From contig JAHCVI010000001.1 of the NCBI GenBank assembly GCA_019096155.1, positions 4,774,001-4,838,000 of the forward strand: a stretch of DNA of 64,000 nt, given 5' to 3'. A model generated the notes under the pieces. That model saw nothing but the letters and a program-made list of their open reading frames with translations, had not been told where the DNA came from and did not search any database. Positions 1 to 10,488 of this stretch are shown here, piece by piece. How positions within the stretch are numbered: position 1 is the first letter of the stretch; the number at the start of each line of letters is the position of its first letter. This DNA comes from Staphylotrichum longicolle (lineage: Eukaryota > Ascomycota > Sordariomycetes > Sordariales > Chaetomiaceae). The position numbers were made by a program, and so were the translations under genes.

Positions 1-294
1 GACGGGGAGGAACCCGGGCTGTTTCGGCCGGAGCGGTGGCTCAGACAGGAGGAGGAGGGGAGGGTGGTGTTTGATCCTGCCGCGGGCCCGGCGCTGGCGT
101 TCAGCGCGGGGAATAGGGGGTGCTGGGGAAAGCGGTTGGGGTATTTGGAGCTCAAGATTGTGGCGGCGCTGCTGGTGTGGTCGTTTGAGTTTGAGGGGGT
201 GCCCGAGGAGCTGGTGTCGTGGGAGACGTACGACTCGCTGGTGACGGCGCCCAAGGAGTGCATTGTGCGGCTGAGGGATATTGGAATGTCGTGA
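1..294 (+). CDS. Cytochrome P450, C-terminal fragment (5' end outside window)
   Basis: The frame is open from the first base to a TGA at 292-294 and gives 97 residues. It contains the P450 haem-binding loop FSAGNRGCWG, which fits FxxGxRxCxG; the axial Cys codon is 121-123. The upstream FRPERW is the conserved region just before the loop, and the following segment (about 20 residues rich in L, V and A) matches helix L. This is a class II microsomal monooxygenase by family, but the substrate cannot be read from the tail. The N-terminal anchor, I-helix and ExxR motif lie outside the window. The neighbouring FAD oxidoreductase and membrane protein would fit a small secondary-metabolism locus; that is inference. 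Confidence 0.93.
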   Translation, partial: DGEEPGLFRPERWLRQEEEGRVVFDPAAGPALAFSAGNRGCWGKRLGYLELKIVAALLVWSFEFEGVPEELVSWETYDSLVTAPKECIVRLRDIGMS

Positions 295-539
295 CCAAGA
301 TTACGAGGAAGCCAGATGCATATTGGATCAATGTTTGGTGCTTTCTATTTACTAGGTGTATACAACTGCGCAAGGCCGCTTCTTAGAGGCGCAAAGCAAG
401 ACACTACCGTACGTTGGGTCAGTTTGGATGTATGTACATGTACCTGACAAACAATGAAGACGGACCAATCGCTCACTGGGAAACAAGGAGTTTTGAATAC
501 AGAAACAGGACATCAACTCGTCAACACATGCCGCTCCCG

Positions 540-1913
540 CTAGTTCTGGCCAGAGCGCACATGCACCTCGTGGACCACCTGGATCATCCCTGGGTCGGGC
601 AAGCTGTGGTGGCGAGGCGGCGGCGCCAGATGGGCGGCCGTAGCTGGCTGCTGGGCCATATTTCCTGCAAACCGCGCCATCTCTACGTCGGGCTGTTCCC
701 CGCTCTCCTCGTCCTGCACAGCTTCAGCGCTCACGGGCCGGTCCGCGTAGCCAAGAACCAGCTTCTTCTTGCTCGACACGCGAGACGACGACCCCTGCGC
801 CGAGTAGACGTAGGTCCGCGACGACGCATTGGATTCCTTCTGGGAGCCGTAGCCAAGCAGCGGCTGCTTGACGTAGCGCTCGTAGAGCGGATGCAGGCCC
901 GGCACGGAGCCGCAGACGATGATCAGCATCGACTCGGTGGAGAACCAGACCAGCGAGGGGAAGATGTTGAAGGTGATGTCGTTCTTGTCCATGGTCCCGG
1001 CAAAGTAGGCCTTGACAATGGCCGCGGCGCCCGTCACGAGGGTCAGGCCGAGGGCCACGATGAGGAACAGCTTGGTGCGGGCGGGCAGGCGCAGGCGCCA
1101 GACAACGGCCATGGGCAGCACGCTGAAGACGACGTCGGCAAACACCTGGACCGAGTTGGCAAAGATGTTGACGTGGGTCTGGGCGTCGGTGCTGACGCAG
1201 GTCGCCGTGGCCCACGCCTCGAGGTTCCAGGTGAGGCTCGGGTTGCCGCAGCGGAAGGTCGAGATGCACATGTCGATCAGGCACGTGGCGAGCGTCAGGA
1301 AGAGCGTCACGTAGATGGCCCAGCGCTGCCACTGCGACGTGTTGCCGACGATGCGCAGGATGGTGATGCCGATGGCCACCTTGCCGAGCCCCGTCACGAA
1401 GATGCCCACGTCGAGCACGATGATCAGCCACATGATGGCCTGGTTAACCGCCGGTATCCCGCCCTCCATGGCCAGGTGCAGCAGATGGCGGGTGCGGCCT
1501 GTTACCGCGAGATAGTTGACTGTAACGGTCAGTTGTTGCGAAAGGACAGAAACAAAAAGGAAAAAGGGGTAAGGGGGCGTGGGTAAAGAACGGCGTGAGG
1601 TAGCTTACTGATGACGGCGTCTGCGACATAACATAACTAGATCGTTGCACAGGTCCATTAGTACCCAGTCAGAAAAGAATCAAACTACGGCACAACAAAG
1701 AGCAGGTTAGAAAAAGAATTAAAGGTTTACCCAAGAAGCAGCCATGACCACATCGTCGAGTCCCAGACTGCGCTTGATGGAGCGCGCCCAAAACCGCAAA
1801 ACGATGAACACAGTGGCGATGGCGACTTCGGTCCACCACACGGTCTGCAATGCAAGCGCATGGTTCTCGTCGGGAGGTAGTTGAAAGTCCGTAGACGGCG
1901 CTGGAGCAGTCAT
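540..1913 (-). CDS. Fungal rhodopsin-domain 7-TM membrane protein (PTH11-related)
   Basis: A three-exon model (1731-1913, 1609-1636, 540-1519) keeps phase at both junctions and gives 396 residues. The start MTAPAP is followed by a first hydrophobic helix and the family sequence SLGLDDVVM, where DD is conserved at the start of TM2. Further helices follow; the segment FRCGNPSLTWN with CVSTDAQ matches the family's extracellular Cys region, and a cytoplasmic Ser-rich tail ends the protein. Members of this fungal family (Pfam Rhodopsin_dom_fun) are plasma-membrane proteins, some acting as GPCR-like receptors. No CFEM domain is present, unlike the second member at 18427-20052. The 28-base middle exon is chosen because it is the only choice I found that restores the frame. 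Confidence 0.8.
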
Positions 1914-2731
1914 GGTGCCGCGGGATGAAGCACCAGTGGTGCTCAGATCAAGCTCGAAGCGGGGACAAACCAACAACAACACACGGGTAGACCTCCGTGC
2001 ACGGCGTGCAGAGATGATCTAAACCAAGGGGAGGGGGGTGGCGTGCCAGGGGGTAGCGGACTCGGGCCCTTTTTACGTTCTTACAAGTGCCCCATTTTCT
2101 CCTCTGCCTTTTGGCCACCACTTTCTTCTGGACGCCGCTGAGTGTGTAACTGTCCGTCTGGTGAAGGGTGGCATTCGATGCCGCGTTTGAGCTGCGCCGT
2201 ATGCTGCTCTACAGGCTTTTTTGCAAATGAGATTGCAGTGCCCCTTCAGCTGTGCCCCAGCCCAGACGAGCCCACGGCTTGGACGGGGAGACGGGAAGAA
2301 AGGACGGGGTGGCACTCGCTGTCACGCCTTGCATGGGCTTACTGTCGCACCGTCTTACGCGCCGCACTCGTGCCTGCATATGTAACCAGGCAATATAGGA
2401 TGCAACTCACAAGCGAGAGCGTCCTCTTTGGACGTGAACCCGGCTGCAGGAGCAAATTCCCTACCGGGTTTCCTGCACAGTCTGCCAATCTATTGACACT
2501 TTGACACCGCTGAGTACACCTGGTTGGACGGCAGATCGCCTTCACAACCTTTTCTTCCAACTGCGGCCAACATGAAACCCAAGACTCGGGGACTCCGTCG
2601 CAATATTGGAGCGAGCCCATCCCTTTGGGGAGGGAATTTTTCAACTTGATCCCCTCCGGTCGCTCGCCCCGCGAGCTAGCCCCCTTTCAGCTGGCTCGCC
2701 TCGTCGGGATCGTGACGATCAGCATCTCAAC
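1914..2731. other. Divergent intergenic region
   Basis: This stretch lies between two divergently transcribed genes and must hold both promoters. I see no convincing gene or repeat in it; the small open frames have no family resemblance. Confidence 0.5.
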
Positions 2732-4515
2732 ATGTCGTCCGCTCTGGATCAAAACCCGGGGGGCTCGTCCCTCGGTCCCACAGGTGCGACTTCGCCTCGA
2801 GCTCCGTCACCCAGCAGCAGGCCTCGCGCAACCGGGCCGAAAGACCAACCGCACCCGCAAGCGCCGCCACAGCAGCAGTCCAAGGTGTGGGCCGTTTCCT
2901 GGTCTCTGGCAACCATGGTAGCCGTCGCGCTCTTGGCAGTCGCCTGGAACATCCTCGCAGGCACCGACATCCTCACCACCGCGACCAAGTGCACCGCGGC
3001 GGGGGCCACCAAGCGCGCGGTCCTCGCGTGTAGCCAGCTCAAGGCGGCGCTCCCCGACATCGTCACGCTGCCTGCCCAGGTGCAGCAGTACGACGACCTC
3101 CGCGACGACAACTGGTCGCACACCACGTGGCAGCGGCCCGCGTGCATCACCGCCCCCACGCGCTCCGACCATGTGTCAGCCCTCGTCAAGAAGCTGGTCA
3201 AAGCCAACGTCCCCTTCGCCATCCGCTCGGGCGGCCACTCGCCCAACCCGGGCGACGCCAGCATCGGCAGCAACGGGGTGCTGCTGTCGCTGCACGCGCT
3301 CAACGCCATCACGTACGATGCCGCCACGGGACTGGTGAGCATCGGGCCCGGCGCGCGGTGGGGCGCCGTGTATGACGAGCTCGACAAGTATAACCTGACT
3401 GCCGTCGGCGGGCGCGTCATGGACGTGGGCGTCGGCGGGCTCTCGCTCGGAGGCGGCCTGAGCTACCTCTCGGATCTCCACGGCTTCGTGTGCGACAACG
3501 TCGTCAGCTACGAGGTGGTCCTGGCCGACGGCCGTGTCGTCGAAGCCAGCGCGGACTCGCACTCGGATCTGTTTTGGGCGCTCAAGGGTGGCAGCAACAA
3601 CTTCGGTATATCCCCAACCATCCCAACCCCCTTTTTCCAACACCCTCCTCTATGTATTAACCAAACGCACCCACCCACCCAGGCATCGTCACGCGCTTCA
3701 AGATCCGCACCTACCCCTCGCCCCCGGTATGGGGCGGCATCCAAGTCTTCACCGCCGACCAGACCCCCGCGCTCATGCACGCCCTCTACCAGTACCAGAC
3801 CACGCCCAACAAGGACCCGGCCGCCAACCTGATCATCAACCTGATCCCGACCAACAAACACCTCCTCCTGACCCTCGTCTATCTGAAACCCGCGGCCGCG
3901 CGCCCGGCCGTCTTCGCCCCCTTCTCCGCGCTGACCCCGATCTTCGAGCAGACCGGCCCGAGCACCCTGCACGCGCTCATGGCCGCCTTCCCGCCCGCCA
4001 ACCAGCCCCGTTGGACGTGGTACGTCCGCTCGCTGCGGCCCGACGCGGCGCTCTACGCCGACGTCAGCGCGGTGCTCGCGGGCGACGCGCCCGAGGTGGC
4101 CGCCGTGCGCGGGCTGCAGGCCGGGTCGCTCGTCGCGGCCGTGCAGCCCGTGGGCGCGAGCGCCGTGCTCGCCGGCAGGGGGGGACAGGGCGGCGGGGGC
4201 GGGAACGCGCTGGGGCTGGAGGCGGTGAACCAGACGTGGTTCTCCGTGTCGGCCGCGTGGTGGCGGGCCGAGGACGACGCGCGGGTGGACAGGGCGGTGC
4301 GGGCGGTGCACGACAAGATTGGGGAGCTGGTGAGGAGGAGGGGCACCGGGCTCGAGTATGTGTTTATGAACGACGCGAATGCGAAGCAGGACGTAATTAA
4401 GGGGTATGGGAGGGAGAATGTCGGGCGGCTGTGGCTCGTGGCGAAGCGGTATGATCCGGCGGGCGTGTTCCAGAGACTCGTGCCCGGGGGCCAGAAGTTG
4501 CCCAGGGGTTGGTAG
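2732..4515 (+). CDS. Membrane-anchored FAD-linked oxidoreductase (VAO/PCMH family)
   Basis: Two exons (2732-3605, 3683-4515) with a 77-bp GT-AG intron encode 568 residues. The N-terminus is Pro/Ser-rich (residues 1-50) and followed by one hydrophobic helix (about 52-75) without an obvious signal cleavage site, so a type II membrane anchor is likely. The PCMH FAD domain is clear: RSGGHS around residue 168 supplies the usual covalent His, then GPGARWG and the VGVGGLSLGGGLSYLS loop. That loop has no Cys where bicovalent berberine-bridge enzymes have GxCPTVG, so the flavin is probably attached only through His. The C-terminus has the family ending NVGRLWLVAKRYDPAGVFQ. Such enzymes oxidise alcohols, sugars or secondary metabolites with O2; the substrate is unknown. 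Confidence 0.9.
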
Positions 4516-5311
4516 AGAAGGTGAGAAGGAGTTGAAGGTTGGAAGTGCTGGTGCAAATGTAGGTAAGTTGAGGGGGTGTGACACATTGAATATACTATTC
4601 TTGTATTCATTGCTTCTTTCTTTTGCCTTTTAAGTAGGTAGTTATCACATGGACATCCATGAGATTCTCCGCAGCAATCGGTCTGTGTGTAGTACTGCCT
4701 TGGAGACGGATACTACCTGTTAGTGCCCGTTTGACAGCATCCAGTTGTGACCATGGAGTCAAAATTCTGGGGCACTTGCTATTGGACTCGGGAAGTCCAA
4801 ACATACCACGAGGTGTGGGTGGTAGGGTACATACTCAGGTTTGACCGGATCGGGCAAATTCGAGTCCTCCAGTAATCGGTCCCTGTAAAAGAAGGTCTGG
4901 GCCGTGTCTAGCGGAACGGCGGTTGGGCTGGAGGAGCGTGCGACGCACCTTGTCCCACGAGAGCACGTTGTAATTGGTCATGCAGCCGTGGGCACACTGA
5001 AGGAGCCCACTGCAGACCACGAGCGCCACCTGCCGGTTTGAGCCGTGTCGCAATACAAGGACCTGTGCGTTGCTTCTCAGTGAGCCGTCTCGGATCTGAG
5101 TCCGCCCCCATCCGTTGTTGCGTCGGATGCTGGGGCGCGGCGCAGCACGCAACTGGCTAAATGCCGAAAAGTGACCCTGTCTGTAAGCGGCACGTAGGTC
5201 CTGTCGGTAACATTTGCTGCCTTGGGCAGTTCGCACGAGAATATGCCATCATTCGACACGCTGTGACCATTGTTAGAAGAAGTTGAACCAAGCCCTGGGC
5301 CTAGAGGTGGT
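4516..5311. other. Intergenic, no gene seen
   Basis: No frame here resembles a known family and none has convincing splice sites. It probably holds the 3' end of the FAD oxidoreductase transcript and the promoter of the next gene. Confidence 0.45.
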
Positions 5312-6575
5312 ATGAATCCTGAAACTAAACCCCCCTTTCTGTTGTCCAGCCAACCAACTGGAGGCACAGTATCACATCCAAAAACCTTTGACGCAGCAGC
5401 ACCAACCACCAGTCTTATCTCCATACCAAGCAGACGTACAAGGGACCTCGAAAATATCGGCCACAATGGCGCTCCCAGCCAGAATCCGCCGGGGCATCCT
5501 GGCATCTCCTTCCTCGTCATCGCCTTTCTCGGCATCACGCTCATGGACCCTACCAAGATGGAAGCACACTGGACGCCCTTTTTGGAGGCTGGAAAGATAA
5601 AATGGGACGGCGGATCGATACCCATCCTCTCCAGCTTCTACCACAACAAGTTCATGAACGAGACGTGGGCGTCCCTTCACCGTGCTGTTCGCCCCATCGA
5701 CGCTGGGATTTGACCCCCTGGCCTGGTGGGTGGGCTTCGCATTCTTGAACAATCTCGCGCCGATGTACGCCATCTGGATGCTGGAAGTCGTCGCGAGGCA
5801 AACAAGAACACGCCTGCTGCCTTGCAAGTCCCCCTTTTCCCAACGAAACAGACCATACCTGGTTCACTGAACCGCCTTCTAACACGTAGGAAACAGCCCA
5901 GCAGTATTTGCGCTGCTCGGCCAGTTTATCGGCCAAGGCACGGCCGTCCCGCTCTTTTACTTTCTTTGTCTTACTTTTGGGCCCGGGGCGGCCGCAGACG
6001 CGCGCGGCCCGGGGTCGAAGCCGACGACCAAGTCTGGCACTAGTTTTATCCTGCCGCTCATGCTCGCCTTCCACACGCTCGAATCCTTTGCCGCCTTCCT
6101 CGCGCCCGACCCGGAGACGCGACACTGGTTCACCTGGACGTGGCAGCTCCTGCCCCTCTGGGTGGGCCTGGGCGATGCGTTTCTCTCCCGGCGGTTTCCC
6201 GGCGCCGGCTTGGGGTTGGCCGACGAGACGCAGCTGGGCGTCCTCACGCTCATCGCCGCAGGGGTGTGGGGGTACATGCTGAGAGCCGCCCCTTACTCGC
6301 TCGCAGCCATCGTGTGGCCGGCGAGCCTGGTCCACGACGCGTTTGTGCCGCACGCGCGGTTCGTGCTGCAGCTGGACAACATCTGCACGTTTGGCGCGTC
6401 GTTTCTGTGGATGGCGTATTCGTACGTCGGACTGTACCGGGCAGGGGTGCTTCGGGGTAAGGACTGTCTCTGGGTGGTGTCTCTGCTCCCGGTTGTCGTA
6501 ACGGTCGCAGGGCCAGCGGCCGGCCTGGTGTTTGCTTCGTGGTGGAAGCAGAAAGCGGTCGGTCGGTCCATATAA
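5312..6575 (+). CDS. Polytopic membrane protein, frame-disrupted
   Basis: Homology-like sequence runs continuously but in changing frames. The first segment ends near 5672, with ISFLVIAFLGITL and FYHNKFMNETWAS. It resumes one frame over as VLFAPSTLGFDPLAWW. It shifts back near 5788 to ANKNTPAA. An apparent GC-AG intron (5824-5896, donor GCAAGT) then joins to FPAVFALLGQFIGQG. The last exon, to TAA, has several more hydrophobic helices and ends GPAAGLVFASWWKQ. The layout resembles fungal polytopic membrane proteins found beside terpenoid clusters (AtmA/PaxA-like); I am unsure of this. The ATG at 5312 is the first in frame but not certain. The breaks are single-base, so sequencing error and recent decay are both possible. 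Confidence 0.55.
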
Positions 6576-6659
6576 CTAACGAATGGTGCACGGGACTCGA
6601 TACCGAGGCAACAGTATTGGGTGCCAAAACTTGGCAAGATATATATGTCATCCCGAGCT

Positions 6660-7054
6660 CAAGAGAGCGCCTGTTCACTGCGATGAGACGTGAGACATCG
6701 AAATGAAACTCTCTGCGATGAAGGGAGACACGGGTTAGAGCATTTCTAGGACTTTCGTAAACTGCAACCCTATCCATGGCCATATCCTGAGGATCATCCC
6801 ACTCTCGGGGGTGTGTGTTTGTAGCCGGGGCAGAAAGAAGGATTGTACTTACCACCCGCTTGTTGAGGTGACCGGGTTGAGATCACGACATGCTCGGCAT
6901 GCTCCCAGTCGTGCAGGTGGCCAGAGACATAGAAGGTGTCGGCTGAGTCCCTCTCAAAGTCGTACGCGAACATGTGGTCGCACCAGCCGCTGTTGCAGCG
7001 ACTGTGCGCGTATATACACTTTTGCGTAGTGAGAGCCTTCCTGTCGCGAGGCAT
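6660..7054 (-). pseudogene. Relic of an NPP1-domain (necrosis-inducing-like) gene
   Basis: On the minus strand 7054-6794 encodes a stretch with the NPP1 hallmark GHLHDWEH, preceded by the family-like segment NSGWCDHMFAYDFERD. In active family members this heptad is part of the cation-binding site. A possible GTAAGT donor near 6853 and an acceptor near 6791 lead to a second short coding segment ending around 6660. The usual signal peptide and N-terminal half, with its conserved Cys pair, are missing; the neighbouring plus-strand gene begins there. The C-terminal half after the motif is also short. I read this as a truncated, non-functional remnant. Confidence 0.5.
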
Positions 7055-7175
7055 CCATTGGGTGACCAGAACCTCTCTCGTTTGGGCCGATCAAAGGATG
7101 CAACTGAACGCGCAGAGGTTGCCCTGGAAACGGCCCTGGTTACGTCATAGTTGAAAAGCTGGTTGATTGCGGGGA

Positions 7176-8249
7176 ATGTCATCCCTTGACGTGTCGCCTT
7201 TCGCTTCGCTTGTCAGCAGTTTCTCGACACAAACGCCCGACATGTGCCATATCTGCCAGCGCCTCGGGATAAAGATCGACTACCCCCCGCCGAAGACGGC
7301 GGAGGAGATCGAGAAGGAGGCCGCCGAGGAGGCCGCCCAGGAGGAAGCCGAAGACCGAAAACGGGAGCAAGAGTATCTCGAGCTCGTCGCCCAGGGCAAG
7401 CCCATCCCCCAGCCGCCACGCAAGCAGCTCGGGCCTCCCAAGCCTCCGACCAAGGTCATAGCAGAGCCTGCACCTAGTCATGACGGCACACCGACGTTTG
7501 CCGCCTACGAAGTCCCAGTGGCTCTGCTAGGCCCAAATAACTCGCCGCCGAGCCAGAACCCCGAAAAGTACCGCCCACCATTCGGCATCCGCTTCTACGA
7601 TATCACGCCCACAGCTACACCAGAGCGGGCAGCGCTTCTTGCGCGACGCATTTCGGAGCTGACACACGACGCTCGCTATAACGACAGATGCTACGACAAG
7701 GACCGTATCGAGGTTGTGGCGATGCCGCTGCGCGACCTGTCGATGACGGCCGAGGACCGAGCGGCCAGGTGCATCAGGCACAACGAGGCCGAGCGTGCCG
7801 CCCGGCTGCCGATCGCCGATGCTACCGTCGCCTCTTCATGGTACATACCCGAGAGTTTTCAGATCAGGAACTACAACAAGGAGTTGTTTCTCATTTGTGA
7901 CCTCAAGGATTCTTGGGAGGACGCGCTTCGCAACCCAGGCAAAAAGTATTGGAGAGAGCCTAGTGCACACGGGTATTTTAGACACGTCATATACGAGAGG
8001 AAATTCGGCGACTCGGAGGAAGACGACGAGGATCGAGAGAGGGGATTTCATCCCGACGTTGACCAGCCTTTAGAGATGGTTGGCGCCGCATTGTCCATGG
8101 TCCGAGACGACGCGCAGGATTTCTATACGTGTCATTTCATTCCCGAAGGTGTATTGGACATGCAGCTGGCCCTAGCGAGAGCCGACGCGGCTGGTGTCGA
8201 GGTGCCACGGCCCGTGGTGATCCCGTTTAGGCCAGATGCACATAAGTAG
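7176..8249 (+). CDS. Hypothetical protein with acidic coiled-coil N-terminus
   Basis: An uninterrupted frame of 357 residues ends in TAG at 8247-8249. Two ATG codons are possible: 7176, and 7242, which begins MCHICQRLG; the second would give 335 residues. Residues about 45-80 are a Glu/Lys/Ala-rich predicted coiled coil, followed by a Pro-rich linker and a mixed alpha/beta part containing GIRFYDITPTATPERA. No signal peptide or membrane helix is seen and I do not recognise the family. Codon use is typical of the window, which supports a real gene. Confidence 0.6.
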   Translation: MSSLDVSPFASLVSSFSTQTPDMCHICQRLGIKIDYPPPKTAEEIEKEAAEEAAQEEAEDRKREQEYLELVAQGKPIPQPPRKQLGPPKPPTKVIAEPAPSHDGTPTFAAYEVPVALLGPNNSPPSQNPEKYRPPFGIRFYDITPTATPERAALLARRISELTHDARYNDRCYDKDRIEVVAMPLRDLSMTAEDRAARCIRHNEAERAARLPIADATVASSWYIPESFQIRNYNKELFLICDLKDSWEDALRNPGKKYWREPSAHGYFRHVIYERKFGDSEEDDEDRERGFHPDVDQPLEMVGAALSMVRDDAQDFYTCHFIPEGVLDMQLALARADAAGVEVPRPVVIPFRPDAHK

Positions 8250-8428
8250 CCGGGGAAATGCAGCATGTACTCAAGAAGGAAACCCCTGATGAACGTGGAC
8301 GCGAACGGATAATTATCTACGATATATACGTACCTCCAGGTACCAGTCATGCCCCTTTCCACTCCCTGAGGTACAGTCCTAGCGATGCCCAAACCCTCCC
8401 GACAACCCAGCTTCATTTCGCGCCGCAA

Positions 8429-9751
8429 TCAGTCTGAGACCCCGGCAATGGGAGAGACTGTGATATTCGATGTGATGTAAGTAGTTGGGATAGTGGTCAT
8501 GGAGAGGGTGAAGATGCTACTGCAGAAGAAACGATTAGCGAATGGAGCAGTATGGGAAAGCGGGACAGGATTGAACTTACTCGATAGATGTGGTCGTCAC
8601 GATAGCCGTCGAGCTCGGATGCGGGTCAACCCAGGAACCGCCGGGCGGCGAGAGGCATACGGTATACCCTTCCGTTTGGCGGGCGAGATTGACACAGCCC
8701 GCCCCGAGCTCAGGATTCCAGGCCACTATCTGCAGGACCGTGGCGTTGGCAGCCGTGGCCAAGTCCTTGCAAGATTGGCTCGGGGATTCATTGCTCACCC
8801 TGTACGCGTCGCATAGAGCGGCTGAGGGAATGCAGACAGTCCCCGATGTCGGGAAGCTGCTACAGTCGGCCCTTAGGTTGTTGGCCATGAGAAGCTGCAC
8901 GGTGCTGATGCGCTGGCTGAGAGAAACGGAGGTACACGTGTCGCCTGCCTGGATAGTGTAAGTCTTCCCCTGGCACCCTGCAGCGACCGTGCTGCTGGCA
9001 GCCGCCGAGGCTGTTGTTGCAGTGTTGCCGGTACCGGCGGTGGTGGTGGCAGACACAATCCATTGCGTCGCCGTTCCTGGCGGCGTGATTTTGACACTCG
9101 TCTTACAAGAGGCAGTGAGACGCGCAAAACCGCTGGCGACGTCAGCGTTGGAGACCAGCGGCATCTCCAGCTGCGTCTTAATCACGGAGATGGCGCAGGC
9201 GTTGCACATCAGGTCCGAGGCGGCCGTCGCTGTGCTTAGCTGGTTGCTGGGATCGATTCCAGCCAGCCGTCCCAGCACCGAGTTGCATCGCTGGCCAGCG
9301 CTGTGCACGGGCGGTCAGTGAGTGCCAATAGTCAGGTCAGGAATCTATCAGATCGACGGCCTTACTCGTTGGTCAGACAGATCATTCTGAACTGTTCCAG
9401 GGCAAGCTCGGCCTTGTAGGCGGCGAGATAGCTCAGGCCATTGCCTCCATTGTAGCGACTGGCGCCGCAGGCAGAGTGGATGCGGCCGACGTAGGAGGAG
9501 AGTGAGTCGTCGCAAGTTTCTGTACACAGCGCAGTCAAAGTGGTGTCTGTGTAGAAGGTGTTGGTGTCGCTGGCCCAGAGGAGTGACGTGTCGCAGTTGA
9601 CGGCCTGGTTCAGCATGCCGATGCATTCGTCCGAGAGTCCAGCCGCGCCCTGGGCGAGCGTGCCAAACCTGACCTCGGCGATGACATGGTGATGACTCAA
9701 CATGGATGCCCCTAGGGCGAGGGCAAAAAGGGAATAATTACGGAACCCCAT
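8429..9751 (-). CDS. Secreted protein with two LysM domains
   Basis: Three exons (9366-9751, 8581-9300, 8429-8519) keep phase and give 398 residues. Residues 1-25 form a signal peptide. A Cys-rich N-terminal region of about 190 residues follows, then a Thr/Ala/Ser linker and two LysM modules. The first begins TYTIQAGDTCTSVS and ends GTVCIP; the second runs from CDAYRV to YTVCLSPPGG. No catalytic domain is present. LysM modules bind chitin or related N-acetylglucosamine polymers. In fungi, such proteins often sit next to a subgroup C (killer-toxin-like) GH18 gene, as here, where they may protect self hyphae or help target the partner protein. It is divergently transcribed from the GH71-GH18 gene. 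Confidence 0.88.
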
Positions 9752-10488
9752 CGTTAGCTATGGTGAGACAGGTGAGCTCACTGAACTGGGTAGATTGGGT
9801 GGTTAAAGGGAATCGGGGTGAGGCAAACAAGAACGAGAACGGAAATGTAGAACGGGGCCCGTTCCTTGATCGACAATTCGACTGGCGTCAACCGCGTGGT
9901 TCTCTCAAAACCCGTGGGTGGCCAAACTTATCAGAAGGTGTTGGCTCATGCGGCCAACGGCCCGGAGGTGGAGCCGGGTCCGACACGCCAGTAGGGGTTG
10001 AAGTCGTCCGCCGGATTCCCCCGGAGCGATACAACGCTGCCGACCCACGCCACTAGACTCGGCCTAGAAAGTTGTTGGTTGGTCGAGGGGGCCATTGCCC
10101 CTTCGAACAAGAGAACCAACAGAACCAACAAAAAATGAAATGAAAGATGCAGAAAAACGGCGAGGTAGCGGGACAAAAAAAAGGGGGAAGGGGCCCGGGA
10201 ACATCGTCGGCGAACCGGAAGGCGGCCACGGCCAACCGAGCACCATAGAGGTATCCACGATTTGGCCGCGCCATCGAAAGGGGACGTATTGAGCCGAGAT
10301 TGCAACAACTCGTGAAGATAGTGGACACTGTGATGCTGCTGTCCCTGCATTCCCTTTATCAGAGCGGGTTGCCTCCAAGCAAACGCCATGGCTCGAGCAC
10401 ACATTGCCGCCAGGAGTCCATTGACACAGGCCTAGCCTTGCCCTTTAGAATTGCCGATTCGGGGCACTTGGCCTCGGCCTCCTTCACC
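9752..10488. promoter_or_regulatory. Shared divergent promoter of the LysM and GH71-GH18 genes
   Basis: This 737-bp interval separates two start codons facing away from each other. It contains A-rich and purine tracts near 10120-10195 but no gene I can support. Co-regulation from this interval is inferred from the arrangement and from the shared cell-wall theme only. Confidence 0.5.

Noticed and set aside
3508..4584. 358-codon minus-strand frame
   Set aside because: It covers the FAD oxidoreductase exon in antisense, has no family resemblance and crosses the confirmed intron.
5466..5600. Alternative start MALPARIRRG for the membrane protein
   Set aside because: This frame gives a Ser/Arg-rich stretch without hydrophobic helices, whereas the other frame gives the expected membrane segment.
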